Source: Comamonadaceae bacterium
Lineage (GTDB): Bacteria; Pseudomonadota; Gammaproteobacteria; Burkholderiales; Burkholderiaceae_C
Assembly (NCBI GenBank): GCA_027484105.1
Contig: JAIXUG010000004.1
Coordinates: 283,076 to 347,075, forward strand
Direction: 5' to 3'
DNA length: 64,000 nt
Shown: piece by piece, positions 41,592-54,092 of the stretch
Position numbering within the stretch: position 1 is the stretch's first letter
Layout of the letters: each line of letters begins with the position of its first letter
Position numbers and translations under genes: made by a program
Notes under the pieces: generated by a model
The model's database searches: none
The model's input: only the letters and a program-made list of their open reading frames with translations
What the model was told of the DNA's origin: nothing

Positions 41592-43703
41592 ATGTCCATT
41601 TTCAACAAAGTCACCAAAACATTCCAATGGGGCCAGCACACGGTCAAGATGGAAACCGGCGAAGTCGCGCGCCAAGCCGGCGGCGCTGTGCTGCTCGACA
41701 TGGAGGGCACCGTGGTGCTCGCCACCGTGGTGGGTTCCAAGATCGCCAAGGCCGGTCAAGATTTCTTCCCCCTCACCGTCGATTACATCGAGAAGACCTA
41801 CGCTGCAGGCAAGATCCCCGGCAGCTTCTTCAAGCGTGAAGCCAAGCCCAGCGAGCACGAGACCCTGACCAGCCGTCTGATCGACCGCCCCATCCGTCCG
41901 CTGTTCCCCGAAGGTTTCTACAACGACGTGCACGTGGTCGTCCACACCGTGTCCTTGAACCCTGAAGTCGACGCCGACATCGCCGCGATGATCGCCGTGT
42001 CTGCCGCTTTGTCCATTTCGGGCATCCCGTTCAACGGCCCCATTGGTGCTGCCCGCGTGGGTTACATCAATGGCGAATACGTTCTGAACCCCGGCCAAAC
42101 CCAGCGCAAAGACAGCGTGATGGATTTGGTGGTGGCGGGCACCGAAGCCGCTGTGCTGATGGTCGAATCCGAAGCCCTGCAGCTGTCCGAAGAAATCATG
42201 TTGGGTGGTGTGGTGTATGGCCACGAGCAGTCGGCGATTGCCATCAACGCGATCCACGAGTTGGTGCGCGAAGCGGGCAAGCCCGTGTGGGATTGGCAAG
42301 CGCCTGCCCGCGACACGGCTTTTGAAACCAAGCTCGCCTCGCTCGCCGAAGAAAAGCTGCGCGCTGCCTACCAGATCCGCAACAAGCAAGCCCGTACGCA
42401 CGCTTGCCGCGAAGCCTATGCTTCGGTCAAGGTCACTTTGGCTGAAGAGGGCGTGGCGTTTGACCCTGTCAAGCTCGACAACCTGTTGTTCGAAATCGAA
42501 GCGCGCATCGTGCGCAGCCAGATCTTGGCCGGTGAGCCCCGCATCGACGGCCGCGACACACGCACTGTGCGCCCCATCGAAATCCGCAACAGCGTGCTGC
42601 CCCGCACCCACGGCTCGGCGCTGTTCACCCGTGGTGAAACCCAGGCTTTGGTGATCACCACCTTGGGCACCGAGCGCGATGCACAGCGCATCGACGCGCT
42701 GGCGGGCGAGTTCGAAGACCGCTTCATGTTCCACTACAACATGCCTCCCTTTGCCACCGGCGAAGTGGGCCGTATGGGCAGTACCAAGCGCCGCGAAATC
42801 GGTCACGGCCGTTTGGCCAAGCGCGCTTTGGCCGCTGTGTTGCCGACCAAAGAAGAGTTCCCCTACACCGTGCGTGTGGTGTCCGAGATCACCGAATCGA
42901 ACGGCTCTTCGTCCATGGCTTCGGTCTGCGGCGGTTGCTTGTCGATGATGGATGCCGGTGTGCCGATGAAAGCCCACGTGGCCGGTATTGCCATGGGCCT
43001 GATCAAGGAAGACAACCGTTTTGCGGTGTTGACCGACATCCTGGGTGACGAAGACCACCTGGGTGACATGGACTTCAAAGTAGCCGGTACCACCAGTGGC
43101 ATCACGGCGCTGCAGATGGACATCAAGATCCAGGGCATCACCAAAGAAATCATGCAAGTCGCTTTGGCCCAAGCCAAAGAAGCGCGCTTGCACATTCTGG
43201 GCAAGATGCAAGAGGCGATGAGCGAAGCCAACACCGAAGTGTCGGACTTCGCGCCCAAGCTCTTCACCATGAAGATCAACCCCGAGAAAATCCGTGACGT
43301 GATCGGCAAGGGTGGCGCCACCATCCGCGCGCTGACCGAAGAAACCGGTTGCCAGATCAATATCTCGGAAGACGGCACGATCACCATCGCCGCCACCGAC
43401 GGTGCCAAGGCCGATGAAGCCAAGCGCCGCATTGAGCAGATCACGGCCGAAGTGGAAATCGGCAAAGTTTACGAAGGCCCTGTGACCAAAATTTTGGACT
43501 TCGGCGCCTTGATCAACTTGCTGCCTGGCAAAGACGGTTTGTTGCACATCAGCCAGATCGCCCATGAGCGCGTTGAAAAAGTGACCGACTATCTGAGCGA
43601 AGGCCAGATCGTCAAGGTCAAGGTCATGGAAACCGACGAAAAAGGCCGCATCAAGCTGTCGATGAAAGCGTTGCTGGACCGTCCGGCACAAGGCGGCAAC
43701 TGA
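41592..43703 (+). CDS. pnp: Polynucleotide phosphorylase
   Basis: The product is 703 residues, starting [14 protein letters not shown]. Two RNase PH domains ([17 protein letters not shown] repeats; [24 protein letters not shown] marks the second) are followed by a KH domain ([20 protein letters not shown]) and an S1 domain ([35 protein letters not shown]). PNPase degrades RNA phosphorolytically, in part within the degradosome. The start was chosen because this is the family start; the frame extends upstream 28 codons. Confidence 0.98.
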   Translation: MSIFNKVTKTFQWGQHTVKMETGEVARQAGGAVLLDMEGTVVLATVVGSKIAKAGQDFFPLTVDYIEKTYAAGKIPGSFFKREAKPSEHETLTSRLIDRPIRPLFPEGFYNDVHVVVHTVSLNPEVDADIAAMIAVSAALSISGIPFNGPIGAARVGYINGEYVLNPGQTQRKDSVMDLVVAGTEAAVLMVESEALQLSEEIMLGGVVYGHEQSAIAINAIHELVREAGKPVWDWQAPARDTAFETKLASLAEEKLRAAYQIRNKQARTHACREAYASVKVTLAEEGVAFDPVKLDNLLFEIEARIVRSQILAGEPRIDGRDTRTVRPIEIRNSVLPRTHGSALFTRGETQALVITTLGTERDAQRIDALAGEFEDRFMFHYNMPPFATGEVGRMGSTKRREIGHGRLAKRALAAVLPTKEEFPYTVRVVSEITESNGSSSMASVCGGCLSMMDAGVPMKAHVAGIAMGLIKEDNRFAVLTDILGDEDHLGDMDFKVAGTTSGITALQMDIKIQGITKEIMQVALAQAKEARLHILGKMQEAMSEANTEVSDFAPKLFTMKINPEKIRDVIGKGGATIRALTEETGCQINISEDGTITIAATDGAKADEAKRRIEQITAEVEIGKVYEGPVTKILDFGALINLLPGKDGLLHISQIAHERVEKVTDYLSEGQIVKVKVMETDEKGRIKLSMKALLDRPAQGGN

Positions 43704-43783
43704 GTCTTCGGTCCGAGCTCCAAGCAGCGTGTTGTTCAGGTGGCCATGTCGCCACCTGAAAGCACAACTGAACAAGCCAAACC

Positions 43784-44794
43784 ATGAACGTCATTGAAAT
43801 CAAAAGCTATGGCACCCCCGATGTGCTGGTGCCCGGCACCCGCCCAGACCCTGTGGCAGGGGCAGGGGAGTTGCTCATTCGCGTGTCAGCCAGTGGCATC
43901 AACCGCCCCGACGTGCTGCAACGCTTGGGCAACTATCCTGTGCCACCGGGTGCATCGGACATTCCGGGCCTCGAGGTCGCAGGTGTGGTGGTGTCGGGCG
44001 ATGCAGAAGCCATGGCGGCCGCGGGATTGGCTGTGGGCGACCGCGTGTGTGCTTTGGTGGCGGGTGGCGGTTACGCGCAGCTGTGTGTCGCGCCTGTGGC
44101 CCAGTGTTTGCCTGTGCCCAAGGGCCTGACGGACATCGAAGCTGCTTCGCTGCCCGAGACTTTCTTCACGGTGTGGAGCAATGTGTTCGATCGCGGTCGC
44201 TTGCAGGCGGGCGAGACCTTGTTGATTCAGGGCGGCACCAGCGGCATTGGCGTCACGGCCATCCAGATGGCCAAAGCAGCCGGTGCGACGGTGATCGCCA
44301 CGGCGGGATCTGACGACAAATGCCAGGCTTGCCTGGCACTGGGTGCAGACCATGCCATCAACTACAAAACCACCGATTTTGTGGCCGAAGCCAAGCGCCT
44401 GACCGGCGGGGCAGGTGTCGATGTGATTCTGGACATGGTCGCGGGCGACTATGTGGCGCGCGAAGTGGAGGCCTTGGCCGAGGACGGCCGTCTGGTCATC
44501 ATTGCGGTGCAAGGCGGCCTCCAGAGCGGGTTCAATGCAGGCATGGTGCTGCGTCGCCGTTTGACCCTCACCGGCTCCACCTTGCGTCCACGCCCCGTGG
44601 CGTTCAAGGCGGCGATTGCGCAGTCTTTGCGCCAGACGGTTTGGCCCTGGATCGAGGCGGGCCGCATCAAACCGGTCATTCACAGTGTTTATGGCGCCAT
44701 GGAGGCGGGCAATGGCTTGCCTTCGGGCGCAGCGCAAGCCCATGCCTTGATGGAGAGCAACCAGCATGTTGGCAAATTGGTGGTGACCTGGTGA
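43784..44794 (+). CDS. NAD(P)H-quinone oxidoreductase (PIG3 type)
   Basis: The 336-residue medium-chain reductase starts [18 protein letters not shown] and has [13 protein letters not shown] [29 protein letters not shown] and a nucleotide-binding [22 protein letters not shown]. No zinc ligands are evident. PIG3-type enzymes reduce quinones with NADPH. The stop codon shares bases with the tpiA start (TGATG), so the genes are coupled. Order with pnp and tpiA is conserved in Burkholderiales. Confidence 0.9.
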   Translation: MNVIEIKSYGTPDVLVPGTRPDPVAGAGELLIRVSASGINRPDVLQRLGNYPVPPGASDIPGLEVAGVVVSGDAEAMAAAGLAVGDRVCALVAGGGYAQLCVAPVAQCLPVPKGLTDIEAASLPETFFTVWSNVFDRGRLQAGETLLIQGGTSGIGVTAIQMAKAAGATVIATAGSDDKCQACLALGADHAINYKTTDFVAEAKRLTGGAGVDVILDMVAGDYVAREVEALAEDGRLVIIAVQGGLQSGFNAGMVLRRRLTLTGSTLRPRPVAFKAAIAQSLRQTVWPWIEAGRIKPVIHSVYGAMEAGNGLPSGAAQAHALMESNQHVGKLVVTW

Positions 44795-45546
44795 TGACAA
44801 AACCAGCCAAGTTGATGGTCGGTAACTGGAAGATGCATGGCGACTTGTCGGCCAATGCTGCTTTGGTGGCCGAGCTGTTGGCCGCGACTGCACAGCGCCA
44901 GTGCCGCGCGGCTTTGTGCGTGCCTTCGGTTTACTTGGCGCAAATGCAAACCCTGTTGTCGGGGTCTTCCATAGGCTTGGGTGCACAAGACGTGTCGGCC
45001 CATGCTTCAGGCGCCTACACCGGCGAGGTGTCTGCCGAGATGCTGCGTGATTTTGCGGTGCGTTATTGCATCGTCGGGCATTCCGAGCGGCGACAGTACC
45101 ATGCCGAAACGGATGCTGTGGTGGCCAGCAAGGCTCAGCGCGCCTTGGCTGCGGGCATCACACCCATTGTGTGTGTGGGCGAGAGCCTGCAAGAACGTGA
45201 GGCGGGCCAGACCGAAGCTGTCGTCAAACGTCAGTTGGCTGCGGTGATTCAGGCCAATGGCCATTGCATCAGCGAAATCGTGGTGGCCTATGAGCCGGTT
45301 TGGGCCATTGGCACCGGCTTGACCGCATCACCGCAACAGGCTCAGCAGGTGCATGCGGTGTTGCGCACCCAACTGCAAGCGGCCACGGCCCACGCCGATC
45401 GGGTGGCCATTTTGTATGGCGGCAGCATGAATGCCGCCAATGCCCAAGACTTGTTGGCCCAGCCGGATGTAGATGGGGGCTTGATTGGGGGGGCCTCTCT
45501 CAAGGCGGTTGACTTTTTACCCATGTTGAGAGCCGCTGCGCGCTGA
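44794..45546 (+). CDS. tpiA: Triosephosphate isomerase
   Basis: From ATG 44794 (250 residues) the protein reads [16 protein letters not shown], has the active-site histidine region [13 protein letters not shown] and the catalytic [11 protein letters not shown], then [29 protein letters not shown]. It interconverts dihydroxyacetone phosphate and glyceraldehyde 3-phosphate. The longer upstream frame is an alternative frame of the neighbouring gene. Confidence 0.97.
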   Translation: MTKPAKLMVGNWKMHGDLSANAALVAELLAATAQRQCRAALCVPSVYLAQMQTLLSGSSIGLGAQDVSAHASGAYTGEVSAEMLRDFAVRYCIVGHSERRQYHAETDAVVASKAQRALAAGITPIVCVGESLQEREAGQTEAVVKRQLAAVIQANGHCISEIVVAYEPVWAIGTGLTASPQQAQQVHAVLRTQLQAATAHADRVAILYGGSMNAANAQDLLAQPDVDGGLIGGASLKAVDFLPMLRAAAR

Positions 45547-45584
45547 GCTTTCAACACCTGTTTTTGATTTTTCGGAGAAATGTG

Positions 45585-45974
45585 ATGAGCATGTTGTTGA
45601 CTTTGATTTTGGTGGTTCAGATGCTGTCGGCTTTGGCCATGATCGGCTTGATCCTGATTCAGCATGGCAAGGGTGCCGACATGGGTGCTGCGTTTGGCAG
45701 CAGCGGTTCGGGCAGCTTGTTTGGTGCAACGGGTGGCGCGAACTTCATGTCCCGCACCACGGCAGTTTTGGCGGTGGTGTTTTTTGTGTGCACTTTGTCC
45801 TTGGCTTATTTTGGCAACCTCACACCTGCTTCATCGGGGAGCGTGCTCGAGGGTGTGTCGGTGAACACGCCAGCGACCGCGCCAGCCGATGCGAGTCCAG
45901 CCGCCCAGATTCCTGGCAACACACCAACGCCTGCTGCGGACCGCAGTGTGCCTCCGGCCATCCCCGCCAAATAA
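45585..45974 (+). CDS. secG: Preprotein translocase subunit SecG
   Basis: ATG 45585 follows CGGAGAAA. The 129-residue product has the SecG core: two membrane segments (LLTLILVVQMLSALAMIGLILIQ and TAVLAVVFFVCTLSLAYF) separated by GKGADMGAAFGSSGSGSLFGATGG. The alanine/proline-rich tail is cytoplasmic and variable. SecG assists SecYEG translocation. It is in the usual tpiA-secG-tRNA-Leu-nuo order. Confidence 0.95.
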   Translation: MSMLLTLILVVQMLSALAMIGLILIQHGKGADMGAAFGSSGSGSLFGATGGANFMSRTTAVLAVVFFVCTLSLAYFGNLTPASSGSVLEGVSVNTPATAPADASPAAQIPGNTPTPAADRSVPPAIPAK

Positions 45975-45976
45975 AC

Positions 45977-46004
45977 CCAAGCTGTCAGCTGGCATTCAGC
46001 TTGG
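45977..46004 (+). terminator. Hairpin after secG
   Basis: An 8-bp stem CCAAGCTG/CAGCTTGG with a 12-base loop lies three bases after the secG stop. No clear T-run follows, so it may be a weak terminator or a mRNA-end hairpin. Confidence 0.35.
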
Positions 46005-46129
46005 CGATTGGGGATAAATTTCCAGTTTTTGACAGCTAAAACTGCAGGTTTTCAGAGTAAACTCGGAGTCTGTCCAGCAAGCTACATGCGCTCAAGGCGT
46101 ACCTCATGCAAGTTGGTCAAGTGCATCCC

Positions 46130-46214
46130 GCCGTCGTGGTGAAATTGGTAGACACGCTATCTTGAGGGGGTAGTGGCGAAAGCTGTGCGAGTTCGAGTCT
46201 CGCCGACGGCACCA
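46130..46214 (+). tRNA. tRNA-Leu (GAG)
   Basis: The 85-base sequence has an acceptor GCCGTCG pairing with CGACGGC, the long variable arm typical of leucine tRNA, an anticodon loop TTGAGGG giving anticodon GAG, T-arm GAGTTCGAGTCTC and encoded CCA. A TTGACA (46029-46034) about 95 bp upstream may belong to its promoter, but no good -10 was found. Confidence 0.95.
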
Positions 46215-46280
46215 GACAAACAGAACTTCTTGGGCTCAAGGCCCGGGTCTTTCATTCGGTCATTAACCGGCAGTCACCAG

Positions 46281-46640
46281 ATGAACCTCGAACAGTACCT
46301 TCCGATTCTCTTGTTCATTTTGGTCGGCGTTGCTGTCGGCATCATTCCCCAGGTTTTGGGTTACATCCTTGGCCCCAACCGACCTGACGCGGAAAAAAAC
46401 TCTCCCTACGAATGTGGTTTTGAGGCGTTCGAAGACGCCCGCATGAAGTTCGACGTGCGCTACTACCTTGTGGCCATCTTGTTCATCTTGTTCGACCTGG
46501 AAATCGCCTTCCTCTTCCCATGGGCGCTCGCGCTTCAGGAGGTGGGTATGGCCGGTTTCATTGGAGCCGTGATCTTCCTGACTATCCTGGTCGTAGGCTT
46601 CGTCTACGAATGGAAAAAAGGCGCCCTGGACTGGGAATGA
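46281..46640 (+). CDS. nuoA: NADH-quinone oxidoreductase subunit A
   Basis: The 119-residue product has three membrane segments and the conserved loop [22 protein letters not shown] followed by [20 protein letters not shown]. NuoA is a membrane-arm subunit of complex I next to the quinone channel. It starts at ATG 46281; an upstream frame overlaps the tRNA. It is the first of fourteen nuo genes. Confidence 0.97.
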   Translation: MNLEQYLPILLFILVGVAVGIIPQVLGYILGPNRPDAEKNSPYECGFEAFEDARMKFDVRYYLVAILFILFDLEIAFLFPWALALQEVGMAGFIGAVIFLTILVVGFVYEWKKGALDWE

Positions 46641-46684
46641 TCGTTCGCACTGTCAACTGCATTGAGCCTGCTTGAGGATAAAAA

Positions 46685-47164
46685 ATGATTGAAGGCGTGA
46701 TGAAAGAGGGGTTCATCACCACGAGTTACGACTCGGTGGTGAATTGGGCCAAAACCGGTTCGCTGTGGCCCATGACCTTCGGTTTGGCCTGCTGCGCAGT
46801 CGAGATGATGCATTCGGCCACGGCCCGATACGACTTGGCCCGCTTTGGTGCCGAGGTGTTCCGTGCCAGTCCGCGCCAGGCTGATCTGATGATCGTGGCG
46901 GGTACCTTGTGCAACAAGATGGCCCCCGCCTTGCGAAAGGTGTATGACCAGATGTCAGAACCCCGCTGGGTCATCTCCATGGGGTCCTGCGCCAATGGCG
47001 GTGGCTACTACCACTACAGCTATTCGGTGGTGCGCGGTTGCGATCGCATCGTGCCCGTCGACGTGTATGTGCCGGGCTGCCCCCCCACAGCTGAAGCGTT
47101 GATCTACGGCATCATCCAATTGCAGCAAAAAATTCGCCGCACGCACACCATTGCGCGCGCTTGA
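46685..47164 (+). CDS. nuoB: NADH-quinone oxidoreductase subunit B
   Basis: The 159-residue protein carries the N2 cluster ligands: [12 protein letters not shown] (paired cysteines), GSCANGGG and the later [10 protein letters not shown]2 is the last iron-sulfur cluster before quinone. AGGATAAAAA precedes the ATG. It follows nuoA in the operon. Confidence 0.98.
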   Translation: MIEGVMKEGFITTSYDSVVNWAKTGSLWPMTFGLACCAVEMMHSATARYDLARFGAEVFRASPRQADLMIVAGTLCNKMAPALRKVYDQMSEPRWVISMGSCANGGGYYHYSYSVVRGCDRIVPVDVYVPGCPPTAEALIYGIIQLQQKIRRTHTIARA

Positions 47165-47171
47165 AGGGACG

Positions 47172-47783
47172 ATGATGACCCATTTCGCCATTCGCCCCGA
47201 AGACCTGCAAAACACCCTGGCCGCCGCACTGGGTGACCGGGCTCAAACAATCACCATCGCTTTGGGCGAGGTGACGGTGCACGTCACTGCTGCGCATTAT
47301 CTTGCTGTGATGCAGACCTTGCGCGATGCGCCGGGTTGCCAATTTGAACAGCTCATGGACCTGGCGGGCGTGGACTATTCCGCTTACCGCGAAGTGGGCA
47401 CCGATGGCCCACGTTTTGGTGTCACGGTTCATTTGTTGTCGGTGAGCCTGAACCAGCGCGTGCGCGTCAAAGTGCTGTGCCCTGACGACGACCTGCCTTT
47501 GGTGGACTCGGTCAACGGCCTCTGGAATTCGGCCAACTGGTACGAGCGCGAAGCGTTTGACCTGTACGGCATCGTGTTTGAAGGTCACAACGACCTGCGC
47601 CGAATTCTCACCGACTACGGCTTCATCGGTCACCCCTTCCGCAAGGACTTCCCCTTGTCTGGTCATGTTGAGATGCGTTATGACGCTGAGCGCCAGCGCG
47701 TGATTTACGAGCCCGTGAGCATCGAGCCGCGCGAAATCACGCCACGCATCATCCGTGAAGAACACTACGGAGGCCTGAACTGA
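47172..47783 (+). CDS. nuoC: NADH-quinone oxidoreductase subunit C
   Basis: The 203-residue protein matches the 30-kDa subunit: [75 protein letters not shown]. It anchors the quinone-site module. GAAGGG lies just upstream. ATG 47172 was chosen; 47175 is possible. A separate nuoC and nuoD gene is usual in betaproteobacteria. Confidence 0.96.
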   Translation: MMTHFAIRPEDLQNTLAAALGDRAQTITIALGEVTVHVTAAHYLAVMQTLRDAPGCQFEQLMDLAGVDYSAYREVGTDGPRFGVTVHLLSVSLNQRVRVKVLCPDDDLPLVDSVNGLWNSANWYEREAFDLYGIVFEGHNDLRRILTDYGFIGHPFRKDFPLSGHVEMRYDAERQRVIYEPVSIEPREITPRIIREEHYGGLN

Positions 47784-47784
47784 T

Positions 47785-49038
47785 ATGGCCGAAATCAAAA
47801 ACTACACCCTGAACTTTGGCCCGCAGCACCCGGCCGCGCACGGCGTGCTGCGCCTGGTGCTCGAGTTGGACGGCGAGGTCGTACAACGCGCCGACCCGCA
47901 CATCGGCTTGTTGCATCGCGCCACTGAAAAGCTGGCCGAGCACAAGACCTACATCCAGTCACTGCCCTACATGGACCGGCTGGACTATGTGTCGATGATG
48001 TGCAACGAGCATGCTTACTGTCTGGCCATCGAAAAGATGTTGGGTCTGGAAGTGCCCAAGCGCGCGCAGTACATCCGCGTGATGTTCGCTGAAATCACCC
48101 GCATCCTGAACCACCTGATGTGGCTGGGTTCGCACGGCAACGACTGCGGCAGCTCCACCATCCTGATCTACACCTTCCGCGAGCGTGAAGACCTGTTTGA
48201 CATGTACGAGGCCGTTTCGGGCGCCCGCATGCACGCGGCGTATTTCCGTCCGGGTGGCGTTTACCGTGACCTGCCGGACAGCATGCCGCAGTACAAGGCC
48301 AGCAAGGTCAAGAACGCCAAGACCATCGCTGAAATGAACAAGAACCGCCAGGGTTCCCTGCTCGATTTCATCGACGATTTCACGCAGCGCTTCCCCCAAT
48401 GCGTGGACGAGTACGAAACCCTGCTGACCGACAACCGGATCTGGAAGCAGCGCACTGTCGGTATTGGTGTGGTTTCGCCCGAACGTGCTCTCAATTTGGG
48501 CATGACCGGTCCCATGCTGCGTGGCTCCGGCTTTGCCTGGGACTTGCGCAAAAAGCAGCCCTACGACGCCTACAGCGAAATTGAATTCGATGTGCCCGTG
48601 GGCAAAACCGGTGACAGCTACGACCGTTACCTGGTGCGCGTGCAGGAGATGCGCGAATCGAACCGCATCATCCAGCAATGTGTGGCTTGGTTGCGCGCCA
48701 ACCCTGGCCCGGTCATCACCGACAACCACAAGATTGCGCCGCCTTCGCGTGAAGGCATGAAGACCAATATGGAAGACTTGATCCACCATTTCAAGCTCTT
48801 CACCGAAGGTTTCCATGTGCCCGAAGGCGAGGCCTATGCCGCCGTCGAACACCCCAAAGGCGAGTTCGGCATCTACATGGTGAGCGATGGGGCCAACAAG
48901 CCTTACCGCCTCAAAATTCGCGCCCCGGGCTTTGCCCATTTGGCCACCCTCGATGAAATGGCCAAGGGCCACATGCTGGCCGACGCGGTCGCCATCATCG
49001 GGACCATGGACATTGTTTTTGGAGAGATTGACCGATGA
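47785..49038 (+). CDS. nuoD: NADH-quinone oxidoreductase subunit D
   Basis: The 417-residue protein is the 49-kDa subunit: [36 protein letters not shown], and a C-terminal DIVFGEIDR ending. It contributes to the quinone site with NuoB. It begins one base after nuoC and overlaps nuoE by four bases (ATGA). Confidence 0.98.
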   Translation: MAEIKNYTLNFGPQHPAAHGVLRLVLELDGEVVQRADPHIGLLHRATEKLAEHKTYIQSLPYMDRLDYVSMMCNEHAYCLAIEKMLGLEVPKRAQYIRVMFAEITRILNHLMWLGSHGNDCGSSTILIYTFREREDLFDMYEAVSGARMHAAYFRPGGVYRDLPDSMPQYKASKVKNAKTIAEMNKNRQGSLLDFIDDFTQRFPQCVDEYETLLTDNRIWKQRTVGIGVVSPERALNLGMTGPMLRGSGFAWDLRKKQPYDAYSEIEFDVPVGKTGDSYDRYLVRVQEMRESNRIIQQCVAWLRANPGPVITDNHKIAPPSREGMKTNMEDLIHHFKLFTEGFHVPEGEAYAAVEHPKGEFGIYMVSDGANKPYRLKIRAPGFAHLATLDEMAKGHMLADAVAIIGTMDIVFGEIDR

Positions 49039-49523
49039 TCTCTGAGTCAACCAAAGCACGCTTTGCGCGTGAAGTTGCCAAGTTCCCTGCGGATCAAAAG
49101 CAGTCGGCCGTCATGGCCTGCCTGTCGATCGTGCAGCAAGAACAAGGTTGGGTCAGCCCCGACAGTGAGCAGGTCGTGGCGGATTTCCTGGGCATGCCTG
49201 TGATGGCAGTCCATGAAGTCACCACCTTCTACAACATGTACAACCAGAAGCCGGTGGGCAAGTTCAAGCTGAACGTCTGCACCAACCTGCCTTGCCAGTT
49301 GCGCGGTGGCCAAACGGCCCTGGAGCATCTGGAGCGCAAGCTGGGCGTGCATTCGGGCGAGACCACAGCCGACGGCTTGTTCACTTTGCAGCCCAGCGAA
49401 TGCCAGGGTGCTTGTGCCGACGCGCCCGTGCTTTTGGTCAACGACCGCCACATGTGCAGCTTCATGAGCCATGAAAAACTCGATCAGCTCGTCGACAGCC
49501 TGAAGAAAGCCGAGGCCGCCTGA
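49035..49523 (+). CDS. nuoE: NADH-quinone oxidoreductase subunit E
   Basis: The 162-residue protein belongs to the 24-kDa [2Fe-2S] subunit family: [34 protein letters not shown] and [19 protein letters not shown] carry the four cluster cysteines (N1a). It helps accept electrons from FMN. Its stop overlaps the nuoF start. Confidence 0.97.
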   Translation: MISESTKARFAREVAKFPADQKQSAVMACLSIVQQEQGWVSPDSEQVVADFLGMPVMAVHEVTTFYNMYNQKPVGKFKLNVCTNLPCQLRGGQTALEHLERKLGVHSGETTADGLFTLQPSECQGACADAPVLLVNDRHMCSFMSHEKLDQLVDSLKKAEAA

Positions 49524-50899
49524 TGAAAGTCGAACAAATCCTGAACCAATTCCAGGCCACCGGCGTGGAAACCTGCTTTCACGACCGCCACATCAACCCG
49601 CAAATTTATGCCGGTTTGAATGGCAAGAACTGGGGCATCCAAGACTACGAAGCGCGCGGTGGCTATGCGGCCTTGCGCAAGATCCTTGGCAAAGATGGTG
49701 GTGAAGGTCTGACGCCAGACCAGGTGATCGCCACCGTCAAAGAATCGGGCCTTCGCGGTCGCGGTGGTGCAGGTTTCCCCACGGGTCTCAAGTGGAGCTT
49801 CATGCCCCGCCAGTTCCCCGGACAAAAGTATTTGGTGTGCAACTCGGACGAGGGCGAGCCGGGCACCTGCAAAGACCGCGACATCATGGAGTACAACCCC
49901 CACACGGTGATCGAAGGCATGGCCATCGCTGCTTATGCCATGGGCATCAGCGTGGGTTACAACTACATCCACGGTGAAATTTTCCACACCTACGAGCGCT
50001 TTGAAGCCGCTCTGGAAGAAGCCCGTGCTGCGGGCTATCTGGGAGACAACATCCTGGGTTCGACTTTCAGCTTCCAGCTGCACGCCTCGCACGGTTTTGG
50101 CGCTTACATCTGCGGCGAAGAAACCGCGCTGCTCGAATCGCTCGAAGGCAAGAAGGGCCAGCCCCGTTTCAAGCCGCCATTTCCCGCCAGCTTCGGCCTG
50201 TACGGCAAGCCCACCACCATCAACAACACCGAGACCTTTGCGGCGGTGCCCTGGATCATCCGCAATGGCGGACAGGCCTACCTCGAGTGCGGCAAGCCCA
50301 ACAATGGCGGCACCAAGATCTTCTCGGTCAGCGGTGACGTGGAGCGCCCCGGCAACTACGAAGTGCCCATGGGCACGCCGTTTGCCAAACTGCTCGAACT
50401 CGCCGGTGGCGTGCGTGGTGGTCGCCAGCTCAAGGCGGTGATCCCTGGCGGCTCGTCTTCGCCCGTCATTCCCGCCGACTTGATGATGAAGCTGACCATG
50501 GACTACGACAGCATCGCCAAAGAAGGCGGTTCGATGTTGGGCTCCGGCGCGGTGATCGTGATGGACGACACGCGCTGCATGGTCAAAGCCCTGGCCCGTT
50601 TGTCTTACTTTTATTCGCACGAATCTTGCGGCCAGTGCACGCCTTGCCGTGAAGGCACGGGCTGGTTGTGGCGCATGGTCAACCGCATTGAAAACGGCCA
50701 GGGCCGTGCCAGCGACCTCGACATGCTCGACAGCGTGGCGGGCAACATCATGGGCCGCACGATTTGCGCTTTGGGCGACGCAGCGGCCATGCCGGTGCGC
50801 GGCATGCTCAAGCATTTCCGTCACGAATTTGTACACCTTATCGAGCACAAGACCTCTCTGGTCGGTGCCGATGCAACAACGGTGAAGACCCATGGTTGA
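49523..50899 (+). CDS. nuoF: NADH-quinone oxidoreductase subunit F
   Basis: The 458-residue protein is the 51-kDa NADH/FMN-binding subunit: [60 protein letters not shown] and the N3 cluster [12 protein letters not shown]. It oxidises NADH. It overlaps nuoE by one base and nuoG by eight. Confidence 0.98.
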   Translation: MKVEQILNQFQATGVETCFHDRHINPQIYAGLNGKNWGIQDYEARGGYAALRKILGKDGGEGLTPDQVIATVKESGLRGRGGAGFPTGLKWSFMPRQFPGQKYLVCNSDEGEPGTCKDRDIMEYNPHTVIEGMAIAAYAMGISVGYNYIHGEIFHTYERFEAALEEARAAGYLGDNILGSTFSFQLHASHGFGAYICGEETALLESLEGKKGQPRFKPPFPASFGLYGKPTTINNTETFAAVPWIIRNGGQAYLECGKPNNGGTKIFSVSGDVERPGNYEVPMGTPFAKLLELAGGVRGGRQLKAVIPGGSSSPVIPADLMMKLTMDYDSIAKEGGSMLGSGAVIVMDDTRCMVKALARLSYFYSHESCGQCTPCREGTGWLWRMVNRIENGQGRASDLDMLDSVAGNIMGRTICALGDAAAMPVRGMLKHFRHEFVHLIEHKTSLVGADATTVKTHG

Positions 50900-53000
50900 A
50901 ATAGAACTCGACGGTCAGAAAGTGGAAGTTGCCGAAGGCAGCATGGTCATGCATGCCGCTGAAAAAGCAGGCACCTACATCCCGCATTTCTGCTACCACA
51001 AGAAATTGAGCATCGCGGCCAACTGCCGCATGTGCCTGGTCGATGTGGAGAAGGCTCCCAAGCCCATGCCCGCCTGCGCCACGCCCGTGACGCAAGGCAT
51101 GATCGTGCGCACCAAGAGCGACAAGGCCATCGCGGCCCAAAAGTCGGTGATGGAGTTTTTGCTCATCAACCACCCGCTCGATTGCCCCATTTGCGACCAA
51201 GGCGGTGAGTGCCAGTTGCAAGACCTGGCCGTCGGTTACGGTGGTTCCACATCGCGCTACGAAGAAGAAAAGCGCGTGGTGTTCCACAAGGAAGTCGGTC
51301 CGCTGATCTCGATGGAAGAGATGAGCCGCTGCATCCACTGCACACGCTGCGTGCGTTTTGGCCAGGAAGTGGCCGGTGCCATGGAGTTGGGCATGTCCCA
51401 CCGGGGCGAGCACGCCGAGATCGAAACCTTCCTGGGCCAAACCATCGACTCCGAGTTGTCGGGCAACATGATCGACATCTGCCCCGTGGGTGCTTTGACT
51501 AGCAAGCCTTTCCGCTACCACGCCCGCACCTGGGAGTTGTCGCGCCGCAAGTCGGTGGCCGCGCACGATTCCTCCGGAGCCAACTTGATCGTGCAGGTCA
51601 AGAACAACCAGGTCATGCGCGTCGTGCCCCTGGAAAACGAAGACGTCAACGAGTGCTGGATCGCCGATCGCGACCGCTTCTCTTACGAAGCCTTGAACAG
51701 CACCGAGCGCCTGACCCAGCCCATGCTCAAGCAGGGTGGCGAATGGAAAACCGTCGACTGGCAAACCGCCCTCGAGTACGTGGCCAACGGCCTGCGCAAC
51801 ATCCAGCGCGACCACGGCGCCAACAGCATCGGCGCTTTGGTCAGCCCGCACAGCACCGTCGAAGAGTTGTACCTGGCGGGCGCCTTGATGCGCGGCTTGG
51901 GCTCTGACAACATCGACCACCGCCTGCGCAACGCCGAATTTGGCGCCGCAGAGGGCGTGCGCACCCTGGGCATGCCGATTGCATCGCTGTCGAGTTTGCA
52001 GCGCGTGCTGGTCGTGGGCTCCAACCTGCGCAAAGACCATCCGCTGTTTGCCCTGCGTGTGCGCCACGCCGTGCGCCACGGAGCGCAGTTGAGCGTCATC
52101 ACCTCATCAGCGGCTTTCAGCCACGCCGACGCCTGGGCCATGCCCGTGGCACAAGCGGTGGTGACCGATGCCGCAGCTTGGGCGCAAGCGCTGGCCGATG
52201 TGGCCGCAGCCATCGCCGCAGAAAAGGGCGTTGCAGCCCCCTGCGCAGGCACCGCCTCTGCACAAGCCCAAGCCATCGCCAAGTCCCTGCTGGGCGGCGA
52301 GCGCAAAGCCGTGTTGCTGGGCAATGCGGCAGCGCACGCCGGCAATGCATCAAGCCTTTTGGCCCTGGCCAACTGGATCGGCGAGCACACCGGAGCGACT
52401 GTGGGTTACCTGACCGAAGCGGCCAACACCGTGGGCGCGCAGTGGGTGGGTGCCCAGCCGCAAACCGGCGGCAAGCATGCGGGACAAATGCTGGCCGGTG
52501 GACTCAAGGCTGCGATCTTGTTGAACACCGAACCCGAGTTCGACAGCGCGGCCGGTGCTGCGGCTGCTCAAAGTCTGGGCCAGGCCGAGATGGTCGTCAC
52601 ACTCAGCCCCTTCAAGGCGAACATGGCTTTCAGCGATGTGCTTTTGCCGATTGCGCCTTTCACCGAAACATCGGGCAGCTTCGTCAATGCCGAAGGTCGC
52701 CTGCAAAGCTTCCATGCGGTGGTCAAGCCACTGGCCGAGACCCGCCCCGCCTGGAAGGTGTTGCGTGTGTTGGCCAATTTGCTGGACATTCCCGGCGTGG
52801 CGTTTGAAACATCGCAAGAAGTCTTGGCGCGCGCCACAGCGCAGCCTCTGAATGCATCGAACACCACGCGGGCTGCGATTCAGTTGTCGGCTGGCTCGGC
52901 GTCGCCGGTGGTGGCCTCGATTTACCAACTCGACGGCATTGTTCGCCGTGCGCCGTCTTTGCAGTTGACTGCAGACGCACGCCAGGAGGTGGCAGCATGA
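50892..53000 (+). CDS. nuoG: NADH-quinone oxidoreductase subunit G
   Basis: The 702-residue protein is the 75-kDa subunit, shorter than E. coli NuoG. N-terminal [2Fe-2S] cysteines ([21 protein letters not shown]), the NuoG [4Fe-4S] [18 protein letters not shown], and [16 protein letters not shown] with [17 protein letters not shown] carry the clusters. The molybdopterin-like remainder is degenerate, as usual. It overlaps nuoF and nuoH. Confidence 0.97.
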   Translation: MVEIELDGQKVEVAEGSMVMHAAEKAGTYIPHFCYHKKLSIAANCRMCLVDVEKAPKPMPACATPVTQGMIVRTKSDKAIAAQKSVMEFLLINHPLDCPICDQGGECQLQDLAVGYGGSTSRYEEEKRVVFHKEVGPLISMEEMSRCIHCTRCVRFGQEVAGAMELGMSHRGEHAEIETFLGQTIDSELSGNMIDICPVGALTSKPFRYHARTWELSRRKSVAAHDSSGANLIVQVKNNQVMRVVPLENEDVNECWIADRDRFSYEALNSTERLTQPMLKQGGEWKTVDWQTALEYVANGLRNIQRDHGANSIGALVSPHSTVEELYLAGALMRGLGSDNIDHRLRNAEFGAAEGVRTLGMPIASLSSLQRVLVVGSNLRKDHPLFALRVRHAVRHGAQLSVITSSAAFSHADAWAMPVAQAVVTDAAAWAQALADVAAAIAAEKGVAAPCAGTASAQAQAIAKSLLGGERKAVLLGNAAAHAGNASSLLALANWIGEHTGATVGYLTEAANTVGAQWVGAQPQTGGKHAGQMLAGGLKAAILLNTEPEFDSAAGAAAAQSLGQAEMVVTLSPFKANMAFSDVLLPIAPFTETSGSFVNAEGRLQSFHAVVKPLAETRPAWKVLRVLANLLDIPGVAFETSQEVLARATAQPLNASNTTRAAIQLSAGSASPVVASIYQLDGIVRRAPSLQLTADARQEVAA

Positions 53001-54079
53001 TTGACGCAATCTACAACGGCGGCCTGAACCTCATCGCGGCGAGCTGGTGGGCCACTTTGGTGTGGCCAGTGCTTTGGATCCTCATCAAAATTGTCGCCAT
53101 CCTGGCCCCATTGATGGGCGCTGTGGCTTACCTGACGCTGTGGGAGCGCAAGCTTTTGGGCTTCATGCAAGTGCGCCATGGCCCCAACCGCGTGGGCCCC
53201 ATGGGTTTGCTGCAACCGATCGCCGACGCCATCAAGCTGTTGACCAAGGAATTGATCAACCCGACTGCGGCCAGCATGGGCTTGTTCCGTCTGGGCCCCA
53301 TCATGGCCATCATGCCGGCGCTGGCCGCTTGGGTGGTGATTCCTTTTGGACCGGAACAAGCCCTGGCCAACATCAATGCCGGTTTGCTCTTGGTCATGGC
53401 CATCACCTCCATCGAGGTTTATGGCGTGATCATCGCGGGCTGGGCATCGAATTCCAAATACGCATTTTTGGGCGCTCTGCGCGCCTCTGCCCAGATGGTC
53501 AGCTACGAAATTGCGATGGGCTTTTGCTTCCTGGTGGTCTTGATGGTCTCGGGCAGCATGAACCTGACCGAAATCGTCATGTCCCAAGGCAAGGGCGCAG
53601 CGGCCGACATGGGGCTGAGCTTTCTGTCCTGGAACTGGTTGCCCCTTTTGCCGATTTTCATCGTTTACCTGATCTCGGGTGTGGCCGAAACCAACCGTCA
53701 CCCCTTTGACGTGGTCGAAGGTGAAGCCGAAATCGTGGCGGGTCACATGGTCGAGTACTCGGGCATGGGCTTTGCGATCTTCTTCCTGGCCGAATACGCC
53801 AGCATGTGGCTGGTGTCGATTTTGGCCGTGATCATGTTCCTGGGCGGCTGGTTGTCGCCCATCGATCACGCGCTGTTCAATGCCATCCCCGGCTGGATCT
53901 GGCTGGGTCTCAAGACCTTCCTGGTCGTGTCCATGTTCATCTGGATTCGCGCCACTTTCCCGCGCTTTCGCTATGACCAGATCATGCGTTTGGGCTGGAA
54001 GATCTTCATCCCCGTCACCTTGGTGTGGCTGCTGATCGTGGGTGCATGGTTGCACTCTCCCTGGAACATCTGGCTTTGA
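52997..54079 (+). CDS. nuoH: NADH-quinone oxidoreductase subunit H
   Basis: The 360-residue membrane subunit has eight or nine hydrophobic segments and conserved [42 protein letters not shown] and [27 protein letters not shown]. It forms the quinone-entry interface between the arms. Its start overlaps the nuoG stop by four bases (ATGA). Confidence 0.98.
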   Translation: MIDAIYNGGLNLIAASWWATLVWPVLWILIKIVAILAPLMGAVAYLTLWERKLLGFMQVRHGPNRVGPMGLLQPIADAIKLLTKELINPTAASMGLFRLGPIMAIMPALAAWVVIPFGPEQALANINAGLLLVMAITSIEVYGVIIAGWASNSKYAFLGALRASAQMVSYEIAMGFCFLVVLMVSGSMNLTEIVMSQGKGAAADMGLSFLSWNWLPLLPIFIVYLISGVAETNRHPFDVVEGEAEIVAGHMVEYSGMGFAIFFLAEYASMWLVSILAVIMFLGGWLSPIDHALFNAIPGWIWLGLKTFLVVSMFIWIRATFPRFRYDQIMRLGWKIFIPVTLVWLLIVGAWLHSPWNIWL

Positions 54080-54092
54080 GCGTTGAACGAAC

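Noticed and set aside
41577..43775. 732-codon open frame antisense to pnp
   Set aside because: It mirrors pnp and lacks family features; long antisense frames are expected in GC-rich coding DNA.
49484..50893. 469-codon open frame antisense to nuoF
   Set aside because: Shadow of nuoF, with no recognisable domain.
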